A DNA stretch of 64,000 nucleotides. Origin: Methylotuvimicrobium alcaliphilum 20Z (lineage in GTDB: Bacteria > Pseudomonadota > Gammaproteobacteria > Methylococcales > Methylomonadaceae). Below the pieces are notes generated by a model that had not been told where the DNA came from, did not search any database, and saw only the letters and a program-made list of their open reading frames with translations. Within the stretch, counting starts at the first letter, position 1; the number at the start of each line of letters is the position of its first letter. The translations under genes were made by a program, and so were the position numbers. This document shows, piece after piece, positions 54,953 through 64,000 of this stretch. Location of the stretch: contig NC_016112.1 in the NCBI RefSeq assembly GCF_000968535.2, forward strand, positions 496,001 to 560,000, given 5' to 3'.

Positions 54953-55966
54953 TTAGTTTTCCTGGTCGAGAGCCTCATTTGCCGTCCGTGAAGGGGGCGG
55001 GTTAATCCAAGCGGCTTCAGGTACGGCTTGGGCATGGGGTTGGCGGTTTTTGAAGCGTTCCGGATTGCGCTCGAATGCGGCATGCAGGACTTGCGTGCGC
55101 TGCGTAACTATCTCGACGGCTTGGCCGCTGTGAACGCTGGCCGGGGTTAACAGTGCAATGCCGGAGTGATAGTGGTCATGGTTGTACCAGTCGAAGAACG
55201 TTCCGCAAAAGCTTCTGGCATCTTCGATAGCGCCGAATTGAGCCGGAAAGCCCGGTCGGTATTTCAAGGTCTTGAACTGCGCCTCGGAATACGGGTTGTC
55301 GTTGGAGACATGGGGCCGTGAATGGGTTTTGGTCACGCCCAGGTCAGCCAGCAGTTGCTCGACGCCTTTGGAGGTCATACTGCTGCCGCGGTCGGCGTGA
55401 ATAGTCAATTGGCCTTCACGGATAGTTTGCCGAGTACAGCTTTCGCCAATCAGTCGCTTAGCCAGCTCGGTGGATTCGCGGTGCGCTACCATCCAGCCGA
55501 CCACGCAGCGGCTGAAAATGTCGATAATGACGTAGAGGTAGAAATACGTCCATTTGGCCGGGCCTTTGAGTTTGGTGATATCCCATGACCATACTTGGTT
55601 GGGCGCAGTGGCGAGTAACTCGGGCTTGGTGTAGTTGGGACGACGAAGCTGGTTGCGGCGCTCGCGCACTTCCTGGTGGCGCACCAGGATGCGATAGAGG
55701 GTGCTGATGGAGCACAGGTAAACGCCCTCGTCGAGCAGCGCCGCATAGACCTGATAAGGCGAGCAATCCATGAAACGCTCGCTGTGCAGATGCGCCAGGA
55801 CGTGTAGCTCTTCGTCCGTACTCAGTGCCAGCGGCGGGCGCGGACGTTCGACCGGCCACGAAGAGCGATCTTGTTGTGCGCGATAAAACGAGGCACGGTT
55901 GAAGTTGAGCGCCTCGCAGGCGGCCTTAACGCCAACCTCACGGCTGAGTTCAAGCGTGGCCTTCAT
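54953..55966 (-). CDS. IS3-family transposase OrfB (DDE)
   Basis: 337 residues. The DDE residues are seen in WSWDITKLKG, IHADRGSSMTS and NPYSEAQFKTLKYRP. The N-terminal helical region (VKAACEALNFNRASFYRA) is the HTH_21-type domain. I use the ATG at 55966, which overlaps the orfA stop as ATGA. The two proteins are probably coupled; a programmed frameshift is the alternative in this family. It looks intact. Confidence 0.9.
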   Translation of the reverse strand: MKATLELSREVGVKAACEALNFNRASFYRAQQDRSSWPVERPRPPLALSTDEELHVLAHLHSERFMDCSPYQVYAALLDEGVYLCSISTLYRILVRHQEVRERRNQLRRPNYTKPELLATAPNQVWSWDITKLKGPAKWTYFYLYVIIDIFSRCVVGWMVAHRESTELAKRLIGESCTRQTIREGQLTIHADRGSSMTSKGVEQLLADLGVTKTHSRPHVSNDNPYSEAQFKTLKYRPGFPAQFGAIEDARSFCGTFFDWYNHDHYHSGIALLTPASVHSGQAVEIVTQRTQVLHAAFERNPERFKNRQPHAQAVPEAAWINPPPSRTANEALDQEN

Positions 55967-56457
55967 GATGCTCTCCCGGTGTGGGCTGGAATCTCGCACA
56001 AGCCCAGCAGTTGCGAAAGTTTTTTTTGGACATCGATGATAGCCTCCGCCTGTGTTAGGCATGCCTGCAAACGCTGAATTTCGGCTTGCAGACGAGCATT
56101 TTCAGCGGCTAACGGATTCTTGTCCGAAGGTTTGCGGCCACGCGGCTTGGATAGACCGGCGCGGATGGCCTGCTCACGTTCGCTGCGCCATTTGCTGAGA
56201 TGTGAGGAATATAATCCCTCTGTGCGCAGCAACTTGCCGATGCAGCCCGGTTCGCTACACGCATCAGCCTGGGTCAAGATGCGCTCTTTGTATTCGGCGG
56301 TAAACGTCCGGCGGGCGGCCTTTTCAAGCACTTCGCTGGTGATGCGGGAAGGTTCCGCGGCGAACGCGGAGGACACTTCAGCCGCCCTACGGGCGTCTTG
56401 CGTGTCCTCCGCGTTCGCCGCGGCATGAGGAATAGCTTGTACGGTTGTGTCAGTCAT
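55963..56457 (-). CDS. IS3-family OrfA (helix-turn-helix)
   Basis: 164 residues. The middle part (RRTFTAEYKERILTQADACSEPGCIGKLLRTEGLYSSHLSKWR) is the transposase_8 HTH domain, followed by a leucine-zipper-like helix (ENARLQAEIQRLQACLTQAEAII). The N-terminal 50 residues are longer than usual. It binds the ends of the element and works with OrfB. Confidence 0.85.
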   Translation of the reverse strand: MTDTTVQAIPHAAANAEDTQDARRAAEVSSAFAAEPSRITSEVLEKAARRTFTAEYKERILTQADACSEPGCIGKLLRTEGLYSSHLSKWRSEREQAIRAGLSKPRGRKPSDKNPLAAENARLQAEIQRLQACLTQAEAIIDVQKKLSQLLGLCEIPAHTGRAS

Positions 56458-56606
56458 GAGATTTTCTCCGAAAATGTTCCCTAATTAATGCATGGGGCGG
56501 TGTCTCAGGTATATTGACACAGAGGGAACGATAGAAAAGCGATCACACTATCGGATAGTTATTCGTTAGTTTAATTTTTTTTAATACAATTTGGAGTTAT
56601 TTAAGA

Positions 56607-57038
56607 ATGGCAATAGAACGTACTTTTTCAATCATTAAGCCTGATGCAGTTGCGAAAAACGTCATTGGCGAAATTTACAGCCGTTTCGAAAAAAACGGTT
56701 TGCAAATTATTGCCGCGAAAATGCTGCACATGACCCGTGAGCAGGCCGAAGGTTTTTATGCCGTTCATAAAGAGCGTCCTTTCTTTAAAGACTTGGTCGA
56801 TTTTATGATTACGGGTCCTGTTATGATGCAGGTTTTGGAAGGCGAAGATGCGATTGCGAAAAACCGCGATTTAATGGGCGCGACCAATCCTAAAGAAGCG
56901 GCGCCCGGAACGATTCGCGCCGATTTCGCCGACAGCATCGACGCTAATGCCGTACACGGTTCCGATGCTCCTGAAACCGCTCAGCAAGAAATCGCTTTCT
57001 TTTTTACAGAAAATGAACTTTGTCCTCGCACCCGCTAA
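56607..57038 (+). CDS. ndk: Nucleoside diphosphate kinase
   Basis: 143 residues. The catalytic His117 is in NAVHGSD, and the whole sequence is typical ([11 protein letters not shown] at the start). GGAG sits about ten bases before ATG 56607. Its last 26 bases overlap rlmN. A TACAAT at 56585-56590 may be its -10 box. The IS3 element ends 87 bp upstream and may have displaced an older promoter. Confidence 0.97.
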   Translation: MAIERTFSIIKPDAVAKNVIGEIYSRFEKNGLQIIAAKMLHMTREQAEGFYAVHKERPFFKDLVDFMITGPVMMQVLEGEDAIAKNRDLMGATNPKEAAPGTIRADFADSIDANAVHGSDAPETAQQEIAFFFTENELCPRTR

Positions 57039-58125
57039 GCTGAATAGAACCAATTTGCTCGATTTCGATAGAAAGGGCCTAGAAGCCTTTTTTGTCGAGA
57101 TCGGCGAAAAGCCTTTTCGCGCGACCCAGTTGCTCAAATGGGTTTACCAGGAAGGCGTCGAGGATTTTTCGCAAATGAGCAATCTGAGTAAGGCTTTGCG
57201 CACGCAGCTAGCCGAACAATGCTCGCTCGATACGCCCGAAATCGTGCTCGAACAAATCGCTTCGGACGGCACATGTAAATGGGTCTTGGAGACTTCTTGC
57301 GGAAATCGGATCGAGACGGTATTTATACCGGAAGAAGGACGGGGTACCTTGTGCGTATCGTCGCAAATCGGCTGCGCATTGGCGTGTACCTTTTGTTCGA
57401 CCGCCCAGCAAGGGTTTAATAGAAACCTGACGACGGCCGAGATTATCGGGCAGTTGTTCGCCGCGCAAAAGCGCTTGGGTTCGGCGCAAAAAATCACCAA
57501 TGTCGTAATGATGGGCATGGGCGAGCCCTTGCTTAATTTCGACAATGTCGTGGCCGCAATGAATCTGATGATGGACGATTTCGCCTATGGTTTGTCGAAG
57601 CGGCGCGTGACGATCAGTACATCCGGCATCGTACCGGCGATGTATCGTTTGACCGAAGTTTGCGATGTTAGTCTAGCGGTGTCTTTACATGCCGTGACCG
57701 ACGAGCTTCGTAACGAATTAGTGCCGATCAATAAGAAATACCCATTAAAGGAATTATTGGCGGCTTGCCGCGACAATGTTATACGTTCCCCGCGTCGTAG
57801 GATTACTTTCGAATATGTGATGCTCGATGGCATTAATGATTCAGTGCAGGATGCAAAGGCAATGGTCAAGCTTTTGAAAACCGTGCCGTCGAAAATCAAT
57901 TTAATTCCTTTCAATCCTTTTCCGAATTCGTCCTATCGTTGTTCGAGCAGCGATGCGATCGATCGTTTTCGTGCGGTTTTGCATAATGCCGGCATGGTCA
58001 CGACGATCAGAAAGACGCGCGGCGATGATATCGATGCCGCCTGCGGGCAGTTGGTCGGCAAAGTTCAGGATAAAAGCCGCCGGCACTTGAAATTACAGTT
58101 GGTGGAATCTGAACGTGCCGCATAG
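57013..58125 (+). CDS. rlmN: Dual-specificity 23S rRNA/tRNA adenine-C2 methyltransferase
   Basis: 370 residues, radical-SAM enzyme making m2A2503 in 23S rRNA and m2A37 in tRNA. The cluster motif is C121-x3-C125-x2-C128. The second catalytic Cys is at about 344 (DIDAACGQL), and [12 protein letters not shown] is conserved. I start at ATG 57013 inside the end of ndk, because earlier codons in this frame lack the family pattern. The stop is just before the pilW ATG. Confidence 0.95.
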   Translation: MNFVLAPAKLNRTNLLDFDRKGLEAFFVEIGEKPFRATQLLKWVYQEGVEDFSQMSNLSKALRTQLAEQCSLDTPEIVLEQIASDGTCKWVLETSCGNRIETVFIPEEGRGTLCVSSQIGCALACTFCSTAQQGFNRNLTTAEIIGQLFAAQKRLGSAQKITNVVMMGMGEPLLNFDNVVAAMNLMMDDFAYGLSKRRVTISTSGIVPAMYRLTEVCDVSLAVSLHAVTDELRNELVPINKKYPLKELLAACRDNVIRSPRRRITFEYVMLDGINDSVQDAKAMVKLLKTVPSKINLIPFNPFPNSSYRCSSSDAIDRFRAVLHNAGMVTTIRKTRGDDIDAACGQLVGKVQDKSRRHLKLQLVESERAA

Positions 58126-58126
58126 G

Positions 58127-58894
58127 ATGTCGCTGTTTTGTCGTTTGGCTGCGGTAGCAAGTTTGTTGCTTTCACTACAGGGATGTTCCTTGTTCGGTTC
58201 TCGAGCGGACAACGTAGAAGCCGCCGATACTCAATTGCAATTGGGGGTCCGCTATATGAGCATGGATAAGCTGGCCATTGCTAAGGAGCATTTGGAGCGA
58301 TCTATCGATTTAAATTCAAAAAATGTCGAGGCATATAATGCCTTGGCATTTTTATATGAAAAGATTAATGAAGAAGAGTCGGCCCGGGAAAATTACGAGT
58401 ATGCCTTGAAATTGAATGCCGAGGATTTGAGCGTATTGAACAATTTAGGGCGCTTTCTTTGCGAACGCGGCGAGTACGAGGAAGGCATGGCTTATTTGGA
58501 TAAGGCGGTGCGCAGTCCTTTGAATAACCGCCAGTGGCTTGCGGCCACGAATGCAGGGCGTTGTGCATTGGCGCAAAAGAAGTCTATGAAAGGCGAAGCC
58601 TATCTGAGGCAGGCCTTACAGCGGCAACCCGATTATGCGCCGGCGCTTCAAACGATGCAAAAGCTCAGCTATCAAAATGGCGACTATTGGGCGGCAAAGG
58701 GTTTTTATGAGCGCTATAGTAGCGTTTCCCGGCAAACTGCCGAAGCGCTGTGGTATGCCTACCAAACCGAACGGGCGCTCGGTAATAAAGAGGCCGCCGA
58801 GCGATACAAAAAACAATTGATGGAATCATTTCCGTTGGCGGAAGAAACCAAACGGATTTATTCAACGCAAGAAAAATTAAAACATGGCAAATAA
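58127..58894 (+). CDS. pilW: Type IV pilus biogenesis lipoprotein PilW/PilF (TPR)
   Basis: 255 residues. A lipoprotein signal ends LQGC with Cys20 as the lipidated residue. About six TPR repeats follow ([30 protein letters not shown]...). In other bacteria it is needed for PilQ secretin assembly in the outer membrane, which links this operon to the pilus genes elsewhere in the window. ATG 58127 follows the rlmN stop by one base. A GTG at 58115 is less likely. It overlaps hisS by 11 bases. Confidence 0.9.
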   Translation: MSLFCRLAAVASLLLSLQGCSLFGSRADNVEAADTQLQLGVRYMSMDKLAIAKEHLERSIDLNSKNVEAYNALAFLYEKINEEESARENYEYALKLNAEDLSVLNNLGRFLCERGEYEEGMAYLDKAVRSPLNNRQWLAATNAGRCALAQKKSMKGEAYLRQALQRQPDYAPALQTMQKLSYQNGDYWAAKGFYERYSSVSRQTAEALWYAYQTERALGNKEAAERYKKQLMESFPLAEETKRIYSTQEKLKHGK

Positions 58895-60155
58895 TATTCA
58901 GGCAATCCGTGGAATGCATGACATTCTGCCGGATCAATCGCCGCTTTGGCAGTATGCCGAACGGATAATTTCGGAAGTGCTAGGATCCTACGGCTACAGC
59001 GAAATAAGGCTGCCGATTGTCGAAAAAACCGAGTTATTCAAGCGCTCGATCGGCGAGGTGACCGATATCGTCGAAAAAGAAATGTATACCTTCGACGACC
59101 GTAACGGCGATTCGTTGACACTACGTCCCGAAGGCACGGCAGGTTGTTTGAGAGCCTCGCTCGAACATGGCTTATTGCATAATCAAATGCATCGGTTATG
59201 GTATTACGGGCCGATGTTTCGGCATGAACGTCCGCAGAAAGGCCGTTACCGCCAGTTTTACCAATTGGGCGTCGAAGCTTACGGTATGTCGGGGCCCGAT
59301 ATCGATGCGGAATTGATTTTGCTGAGCCATCGTTTTTGGCAGCGCTTAGGGATTGCCGATAAAGTCGAATTGCAGCTCAATACGCTCGGCACAATTGAAG
59401 AAAGGCTGGTTTACCGCGAGAAGTTGGTCGATTATTTCAGCGAGTATCTTGAATTACTCGACGAAGATAGTCGCCGGCGTTTGCACACGAATCCGCTACG
59501 GATTCTTGACAGTAAGAATGAAGGGATGCGCGAGCTGATCGCTAATGCGCCCGAATTGAGCGACTTTTTAGGCAGCGATAGTCAAGCGCATTTCAAGTCG
59601 TTAACCGAGACTTTGAAGGTATTGGGTATCGATTTTGTTCTGAATACTCGTTTGGTGCGAGGCCTCGATTATTACAGTAAGACCGTTTTCGAATGGGTGA
59701 CGGCTGAATTAGGCGCGCAAGGCACGATCTGTGCAGGCGGTCGTTACGACGGTTTAATCGAGCAATTGGGCGGAAAAGCCAATCACGCGGTCGGTTTTGC
59801 GATGGGCATGGAGCGTATTTTGGCTTTGATGGAAACTTTGCCGAATTTGCCGATCAAACCGGTAGTTGACGTTTATATGATTCGAGTCGGCGAACAAGCA
59901 GAGCAAATTAGCATGGAATGGGCCGAGACTATTCGCAACGAGTTGCCCGGATTAAGACTGCAAATTAATTGCGGCGGCGGCAGTTTTAAAAGCCAATTCA
60001 AGAAAGCCGATAAAAGCGGCGCCGAATATGCTTTGATCATTGGTGACGATGAAGCGATGCGAGGCGAAGTGGGTATTAAAGCGCTGCGTCAGAATCAGGA
60101 TCAGCAAAATCTGCCGCTACAGCAAGCTTTGGAATTTTTAAAAAGTCGTTTTTGA
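58884..60155 (+). CDS. hisS: Histidyl-tRNA synthetase
   Basis: 423 residues, class II synthetase. Motifs include [47 protein letters not shown] and the His-A site [15 protein letters not shown]. The start overlaps the end of pilW. No anomaly seen. Confidence 0.97.
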   Translation: MANNIQAIRGMHDILPDQSPLWQYAERIISEVLGSYGYSEIRLPIVEKTELFKRSIGEVTDIVEKEMYTFDDRNGDSLTLRPEGTAGCLRASLEHGLLHNQMHRLWYYGPMFRHERPQKGRYRQFYQLGVEAYGMSGPDIDAELILLSHRFWQRLGIADKVELQLNTLGTIEERLVYREKLVDYFSEYLELLDEDSRRRLHTNPLRILDSKNEGMRELIANAPELSDFLGSDSQAHFKSLTETLKVLGIDFVLNTRLVRGLDYYSKTVFEWVTAELGAQGTICAGGRYDGLIEQLGGKANHAVGFAMGMERILALMETLPNLPIKPVVDVYMIRVGEQAEQISMEWAETIRNELPGLRLQINCGGGSFKSQFKKADKSGAEYALIIGDDEAMRGEVGIKALRQNQDQQNLPLQQALEFLKSRF

Positions 60156-60209
60156 ATTGCTGGTAAGGCAGTAATCGGATAAGACAAAGTTTACGGATCG
60201 GGTCCGTTG

Positions 60210-60754
60210 TCTCGTTCCCAAGCTCCAGCTTAGGAATGCCTACCTTCAAGCTCTGCTTGACGAGGCTTGCAAGATGCGGTGAGGCGCGAACCGCATTGAA
60301 CGCGACCGATGCGGCGCACGTTGTTTACCGCATCCTACGCGCTTTCACAGGCTCTCTGGTTTGGGGAATCCTTTAGGAATATGCACAAAATAACTTATAC
60401 AAGTAGTAGGCTTTGTGGCGGTTTGGTGACTCGCTTGACAGGACGCCGTGAACCCAGCACCTAAATTATGCGAGATAGTTATCATAGCTAAAGGGCTATG
60501 GAATTTAGGTGCTGGGTGAATACGTCCCTGTAGGCTTGACGGCGGAATCTGATTGCCATGGATGGCATGAATGCAGATTTTGCAGGAGCAAAAATCTGCC
60601 CTGCCGCCGACACCTGTCAATCGAGCCACCAAACACCCTTCCGACAGTTGTCTAAGTTATTTCATGCTCGTTCCTTAGTTAAGCTCTTGCTTACCGTTTT
60701 CGAGAAGCTGGAGCTTCTTGTACTGCATTCCCAAGCAAGGGCTTGGGAACGAGT
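60210..60754. mobile_element. Nested foldback elements: I containing F containing G and H
   Basis: The outer element I (TCGTTCCCAAGCTCCAGCTT ends) is interrupted by element F at about 60374-60677 (outer ends AGGAATATGC and GCTCGTTCCT). F itself holds G (60453-60516), flanked by TGAA on both sides, and H (about 60545-60599). The empty form of I is at 54675-54886. There is no gene in 60156-60801. Confidence 0.75.
60453..60516. mobile_element. Element G (64 bp) with TGAA target duplication
   Basis: Perfect 15-bp inverted ends CCCAGCACCTAAATT / AATTTAGGTGCTGGG. TGAA lies at 60449-60452 and again at 60517-60520. Uninterrupted F copies have one TGAA at this place. Confidence 0.75.
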
Positions 60755-60801
60755 GAATCTGAATAATCACTAATTTTTAGCAAAAGCACGATAGAGTATT
60801 T

Positions 60802-61440
60802 ATGGCAATTTACGAAACAGAAGAAGAACAGGTCGAAGCCCTTAAGCGTTGGTGGAAAGAAAATGGACGCTCTACGATTACCGGCGTGATTGTCGGTATT
60901 GTGATTATCGTCGGCTGGAATATCTGGCAGAATTATAAGGAAAACCAGGCATTGCAAGCATCGGCTTTGTATGCGCAATTATTGAATGCGCAAAACGAAG
61001 GTAATTTGGAGTCTGCCGAAAAAATCGCCGAACGGATACAGGACCAATTCGGTGGTACTGCTTACAGCGATTACGCCGGTCTATTCGATGCGAAAATCAG
61101 GGTGCAGCAAGGTGATTTAGCCGCTGCGCAACAGAGTCTCGAAGCCGTTGCAAAAAAGGGCAGCGACGAAATTGCTCAAGTTGCAAGGCTCGGTTTGATT
61201 CGTATTTTGCTGGCAAAGGGCGAGTATGAACAAGGTTTACAAATGATTGCCGAAGCAAAATACAGTGAGGGATTCTCCGGGGCTTATGAAGAGCTGAAAG
61301 GCGATTTGTATGTTGCGCTCGATCGCTTGGGAGAAGCGCGTACGGCTTATCAAGCCGCATTGCGTAGCGGACATAAATCGCCGTTGTTGCAATTTAAGCT
61401 GGATGACATAACCGAAGCTGAAATCATTGTTAATCAATAA
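60802..61440 (+). CDS. yfgM: SecYEG-associated periplasmic chaperone YfgM
   Basis: 212 residues: a short cytoplasmic head (MAIYETEEEQVEALKRWWKENGR), one membrane helix (about 25-43) and a periplasmic TPR-like domain. It matches the YfgM/UPF0070 family, which works with PpiD at the translocon. The bamB ATG follows its stop directly (no gap), as in other gammaproteobacteria. Confidence 0.93.
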   Translation: MAIYETEEEQVEALKRWWKENGRSTITGVIVGIVIIVGWNIWQNYKENQALQASALYAQLLNAQNEGNLESAEKIAERIQDQFGGTAYSDYAGLFDAKIRVQQGDLAAAQQSLEAVAKKGSDEIAQVARLGLIRILLAKGEYEQGLQMIAEAKYSEGFSGAYEELKGDLYVALDRLGEARTAYQAALRSGHKSPLLQFKLDDITEAEIIVNQ

Positions 61441-62622
61441 ATGAGACTATTACTTGCCGTTCTGTTGGCTTTGAGCGTGGCGGGGTGTACTGCCCTGGAA
61501 TCGTTAAGCGGGATTACCGATTATTTTTTAGGCGGTGAGGACAACACCGACCCGCCGAGCGAACTGACCCAGTATGAGTCTGAAATTGAAGTGGAGTATC
61601 TCTGGAAAGAGTCGGTCGGTTCGGGTGCCGGCGAGAAATTTTTAAAGTTGATTCCGGCTGTTCATGACGGAAAAATTATTGCCGCCGATACGAAAGGACT
61701 GGCATTGGCATTGGATTTGAAAACCGGCGACGAGATTTGGGAAGCCGATACCAAGGCTAAATTTGCCGGCGGCCCAGGCGTTTCCGATTCGACCGTCGTG
61801 CTCGGTACCAGCGACGGCAATGTTGTGGCGCTGAATATGTCCAATGGTTCGGAACGCTGGACCGTTCCGGTGTCGAGCGAAGTGATTTCGGTTCCGGTCA
61901 TCTCTCAAGGCGTTATCGTCGTCAGAACTACGGACGGCAGAGTGATGGCTTTGAATGAAGCCGATGGCGCCACGCTTTGGGAATACGAGCTGAGCGTCCC
62001 GGCGTTGAGTATCCGCGGCACCGGCGCGCCAATCGTGCTCAATGAAAATGTCATCTGCGGTTTTGCGAACGGAAAATTATTGTCGTTGAGGCTAACCGAC
62101 GGTAAGCATATTTGGGAAACCAGTATTGCAATTCCGGGCGGGCGAACCGAAATTGAAAGATTGGTCGATTTAGTTGTCGACCCGGTCGCAACCGATGGCG
62201 TGATTTTTATTGCCAGTTATCGCGGTGGAACGAGTGCGGTGCTGGAGCAAAATGGCGATGTTATTTGGCGTAATGCCGATGTTTCGTCTTATACCGGTAT
62301 GAGTCATGATTGGCGTTATCTTTATGTTAGCGATGTGAGCAGCGATGTATGGCAACTCGATCAGCGTAACGGCGCTTCATTATGGAAGCAAAGCGATTTA
62401 CATCAACGAAAGCTAACGGCGCCGGTAGCCTACGATAATTATGTCGTGGTCGGCGATTTCGAAGGTTATCTGCATTGGTTGTCTAAAAGCGACGGCAGGC
62501 AGATGGGGCGCATTCGGATTACCGATGCGGCGATCGACGCGCAGCCGGTCGTCGTTGACGACGTGCTGTATGTCTATGCAAAAAACGGCGTTCTTGCCGC
62601 ATTAAAGGCACGGTTATTATAA
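61441..62622 (+). CDS. bamB: Outer-membrane assembly lipoprotein BamB
   Basis: 393 residues. The lipoprotein signal ends SVAGC with Cys16. An eight-bladed beta-propeller of PQQ-like repeats follows ([40 protein letters not shown], ...). It is part of the BAM complex that inserts outer-membrane proteins. It starts at once after yfgM; der follows two bases after its stop. Confidence 0.97.
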   Translation: MRLLLAVLLALSVAGCTALESLSGITDYFLGGEDNTDPPSELTQYESEIEVEYLWKESVGSGAGEKFLKLIPAVHDGKIIAADTKGLALALDLKTGDEIWEADTKAKFAGGPGVSDSTVVLGTSDGNVVALNMSNGSERWTVPVSSEVISVPVISQGVIVVRTTDGRVMALNEADGATLWEYELSVPALSIRGTGAPIVLNENVICGFANGKLLSLRLTDGKHIWETSIAIPGGRTEIERLVDLVVDPVATDGVIFIASYRGGTSAVLEQNGDVIWRNADVSSYTGMSHDWRYLYVSDVSSDVWQLDQRNGASLWKQSDLHQRKLTAPVAYDNYVVVGDFEGYLHWLSKSDGRQMGRIRITDAAIDAQPVVVDDVLYVYAKNGVLAALKARLL

Positions 62623-62624
62623 AT

Positions 62625-64000
62625 ATGTTACCTGTGATTGCCCTAGTAGGGCGCCCCAATGTCGGTAAATCGACATTGTTCAATTATTTAACACGAAGCC
62701 GCGAGGCTTTAGTCGCCGATTATCCCGGGTTGACTCGCGACCGGCAATACGGTCGAGTAAAGCGCGGTCAGCGCGATTGTCTGGTCGTCGATACCGGCGG
62801 GATTGCCGATGACGCGGAGGGTATCGATAGCTTTGCCAAAAAACAAGTGCAAGTTGCGCTCGATGAGGCCGACGTGGTTTTTTTTATCGTCGATGCCCGC
62901 GAAGGGCTCAATGCCTCCGATCAAAGCATTGCCGAAAATCTTAGAAAACTCGATAAGCCGGTTGTCTTAGTCGTCAATAAAATCGACGGTGTCGACGCGA
63001 ATGCGGCTGCCGCCGACTTTTATGCACTGGCGCTTGGCGAACCTTGTAAGATCGCCGCGACACACGGGCGAGGCGTTTTCGAGTTATTGGCGCATGTCGA
63101 TGAATTGTTGCCAATGGCCGAGGCGGACGAAGCCGAGATCGATGGCGGAATCGGCATTGCAATCGTCGGACGGCCAAATGTCGGTAAGTCGACGCTGGTC
63201 AATCGGTTATTAGGAGAAGAACGAGTCGTCGTTTTCGATGAGCCGGGTACGACTCGCGATAGTATCTATATTCCGTTTGAACGCAACGGTCAAAAATTTA
63301 CGCTGATCGATACGGCCGGGATGCGTCGACGGTCTAAGATTGCACTAACCGTTGAAAAGTTCAGTGTCATTAAATCATTGCAAGCGATCGAAAAAGCCAA
63401 TGTGGTCATTTATTTGATCGATGCCGCCGAAGGCGTGACCGATCAGGATGCGCATTTGTTGGGGCTAGTCTTGGAAGCAGGGCGAGCATTGATTATCGGC
63501 TTGAATAAATGGGACGGCTTGGGTGTCGATCAAAAGGATCTGATCAAACGCCAGATGGACATTAAACTCTCTTTCGTCGATTTTGCGCAAAAGCATCCGA
63601 TTTCCGCTTTGCACGGAAGTGGAGTCGGTAAATTATTCGATGTCGTGCATGAGTTATACGATGCGGCGATGATCGACATGTCGACGCCGGTGCTGACCAA
63701 CTTTTTGAAGGATGCGGTGACTACACACCAACCGCCGCTGGTTCATGGAAGACGCATTAAGCTGAAATATGCGCATCAAGGCGGCAGAAACCCGCCGGTC
63801 GTGGTGATTCACGGTACGCAAACCGATGCCTTACCGGGATCCTATAAACGGTTTTTGATGAATTATTTCCGTGATCGTTTGGGGCTCAAAGGGACGCCGA
63901 TCCGTCTCGAATTCAAGTCGCCGGTCAATCCGTTCGCCGGAATCAAGAATAAGTTGACCGATCGTCAAGTCAAGAAAAAGCAAAGACAGGTCAAGCATGC
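62625..64000 (+). CDS. der: GTPase Der (EngA), cut by right edge
   Basis: Begins [19 protein letters not shown] and continues open to the end of the window (458 codons; only the last few residues should be missing). Two GTPase domains are seen: the first with [10 protein letters not shown] and DTGG, the second with [17 protein letters not shown] and NKWD. The KH-like domain follows ([23 protein letters not shown]). Needed for 50S ribosome assembly. ATG 62625 follows bamB closely. Confidence 0.96.
   Translation, partial: MLPVIALVGRPNVGKSTLFNYLTRSREALVADYPGLTRDRQYGRVKRGQRDCLVVDTGGIADDAEGIDSFAKKQVQVALDEADVVFFIVDAREGLNASDQSIAENLRKLDKPVVLVVNKIDGVDANAAAADFYALALGEPCKIAATHGRGVFELLAHVDELLPMAEADEAEIDGGIGIAIVGRPNVGKSTLVNRLLGEERVVVFDEPGTTRDSIYIPFERNGQKFTLIDTAGMRRRSKIALTVEKFSVIKSLQAIEKANVVIYLIDAAEGVTDQDAHLLGLVLEAGRALIIGLNKWDGLGVDQKDLIKRQMDIKLSFVDFAQKHPISALHGSGVGKLFDVVHELYDAAMIDMSTPVLTNFLKDAVTTHQPPLVHGRRIKLKYAHQGGRNPPVVVIHGTQTDALPGSYKRFLMNYFRDRLGLKGTPIRLEFKSPVNPFAGIKNKLTDRQVKKKQRQVKH

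Larger units (their letters stand above)
54902..56519 (-). mobile_element. IS3-family insertion sequence
   Basis: Inverted ends TGTCAAT..(T)GAGACACC at 54902-54923 and 56499-56519 enclose orfA and orfB on the minus strand. Length is about 1.62 kb. No clear target duplication is seen at the edges used, so the ends may be off by a few bases. It lies between element I and ndk. Confidence 0.8.

Noticed and set aside
55960-55970. Programmed -1 frameshift between IS3 orfA and orfB
   Set aside because: The overlap reads ATGA, and no A-rich slippery run is seen just upstream; coupled re-initiation is simpler. Not fully excluded.

Overview
The window looks like chromosome from a gammaproteobacterium. 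Two blocks in standard gammaproteobacterial order support this: tgt-yajC-secD-secF (50.2-54.6 kb) and ndk-rlmN-pilW-hisS-yfgM-bamB-der (56.6 kb to the right edge, where der is cut). The repeat style and the pilus-like genes recall methanotrophic Methylococcales, but no methane-oxidation gene is present, so that is only a guess. I see no rRNA, tRNA or CRISPR array.

Layout. 0-13.6 kb: a gene cut by the left edge, a PilU-type retraction ATPase (-), a sulfur-transfer pair (PP-loop protein plus TusA-like) with a CDF metal exporter, argJ, a Nudix-ThiE fusion, a thioredoxin-CcdA fusion with a Cys/His-rich membrane protein, and two convergent toxin-antitoxin modules (parDE-like, higBA-like). 14-37 kb: a type IV pilus / MSHA / type II secretion-like system. 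It contains a prepilin behind a sigma-54 promoter, a fused PilM/PilN-like protein, a PilO-like protein, a GspE/PilB ATPase with an N-terminal PilZ domain, a PilC/GspF protein, a PilP/MshK-like protein, a secretin, an outer-membrane barrel, a dockerin-bearing subtilase-like protein overlapping a Cys-rich prepilin, and a third prepilin. 37-41.5 kb: a MoxR-DUF58-transglutaminase (TgpA-like) operon. 42-50 kb: a GH57-like enzyme, an aldo-keto reductase, a MIF-type tautomerase, and a PII-like protein ahead of a Kef-type antiporter. An IS3-family element lies between secF and ndk.

The most striking feature is the non-coding DNA. Nearly every gap between 0.4 and 47 kb is filled with palindromic repeats. 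REP-A (GTAG plus a GATGGGT/ACCCATC hairpin) forms tandem arrays with 143-210 bp periods. REP-B is GTGG plus GAGCGATC..GATCGC, and REP-C is GTAG plus GGTACGC..GCGTACC. E is a 230-bp MITE-like element with 8-bp target duplications. F and I are foldback elements, and F carries two smaller inserted hairpins, G (64 bp) and H. A REP-associated tyrosine transposase (RAYT) sits between REP-A pairs and is the likely engine for that family. Two 767-nt group II introns without an ORF sit at exactly the same place inside head-to-head REP-B pairs, and the window also holds an uninterrupted REP-B pair as an empty-site comparison. At 60.2-60.75 kb the elements are nested three deep (I contains F, F contains G and H), and the empty form of I is at 54.7 kb. 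The housekeeping blocks at 47.7-54.6 kb and 56.6-60.1 kb are almost free of these repeats.

Working together: the pilus-like genes encode an inner-membrane platform, motor, secretin and prepilins for a surface filament or secretion pseudopilus. Its motor probably senses cyclic di-GMP. No prepilin peptidase is encoded here, so processing must come from elsewhere, for example the pil genes that pair with the PilU-like ATPase and PilW seen at the two ends of the window.
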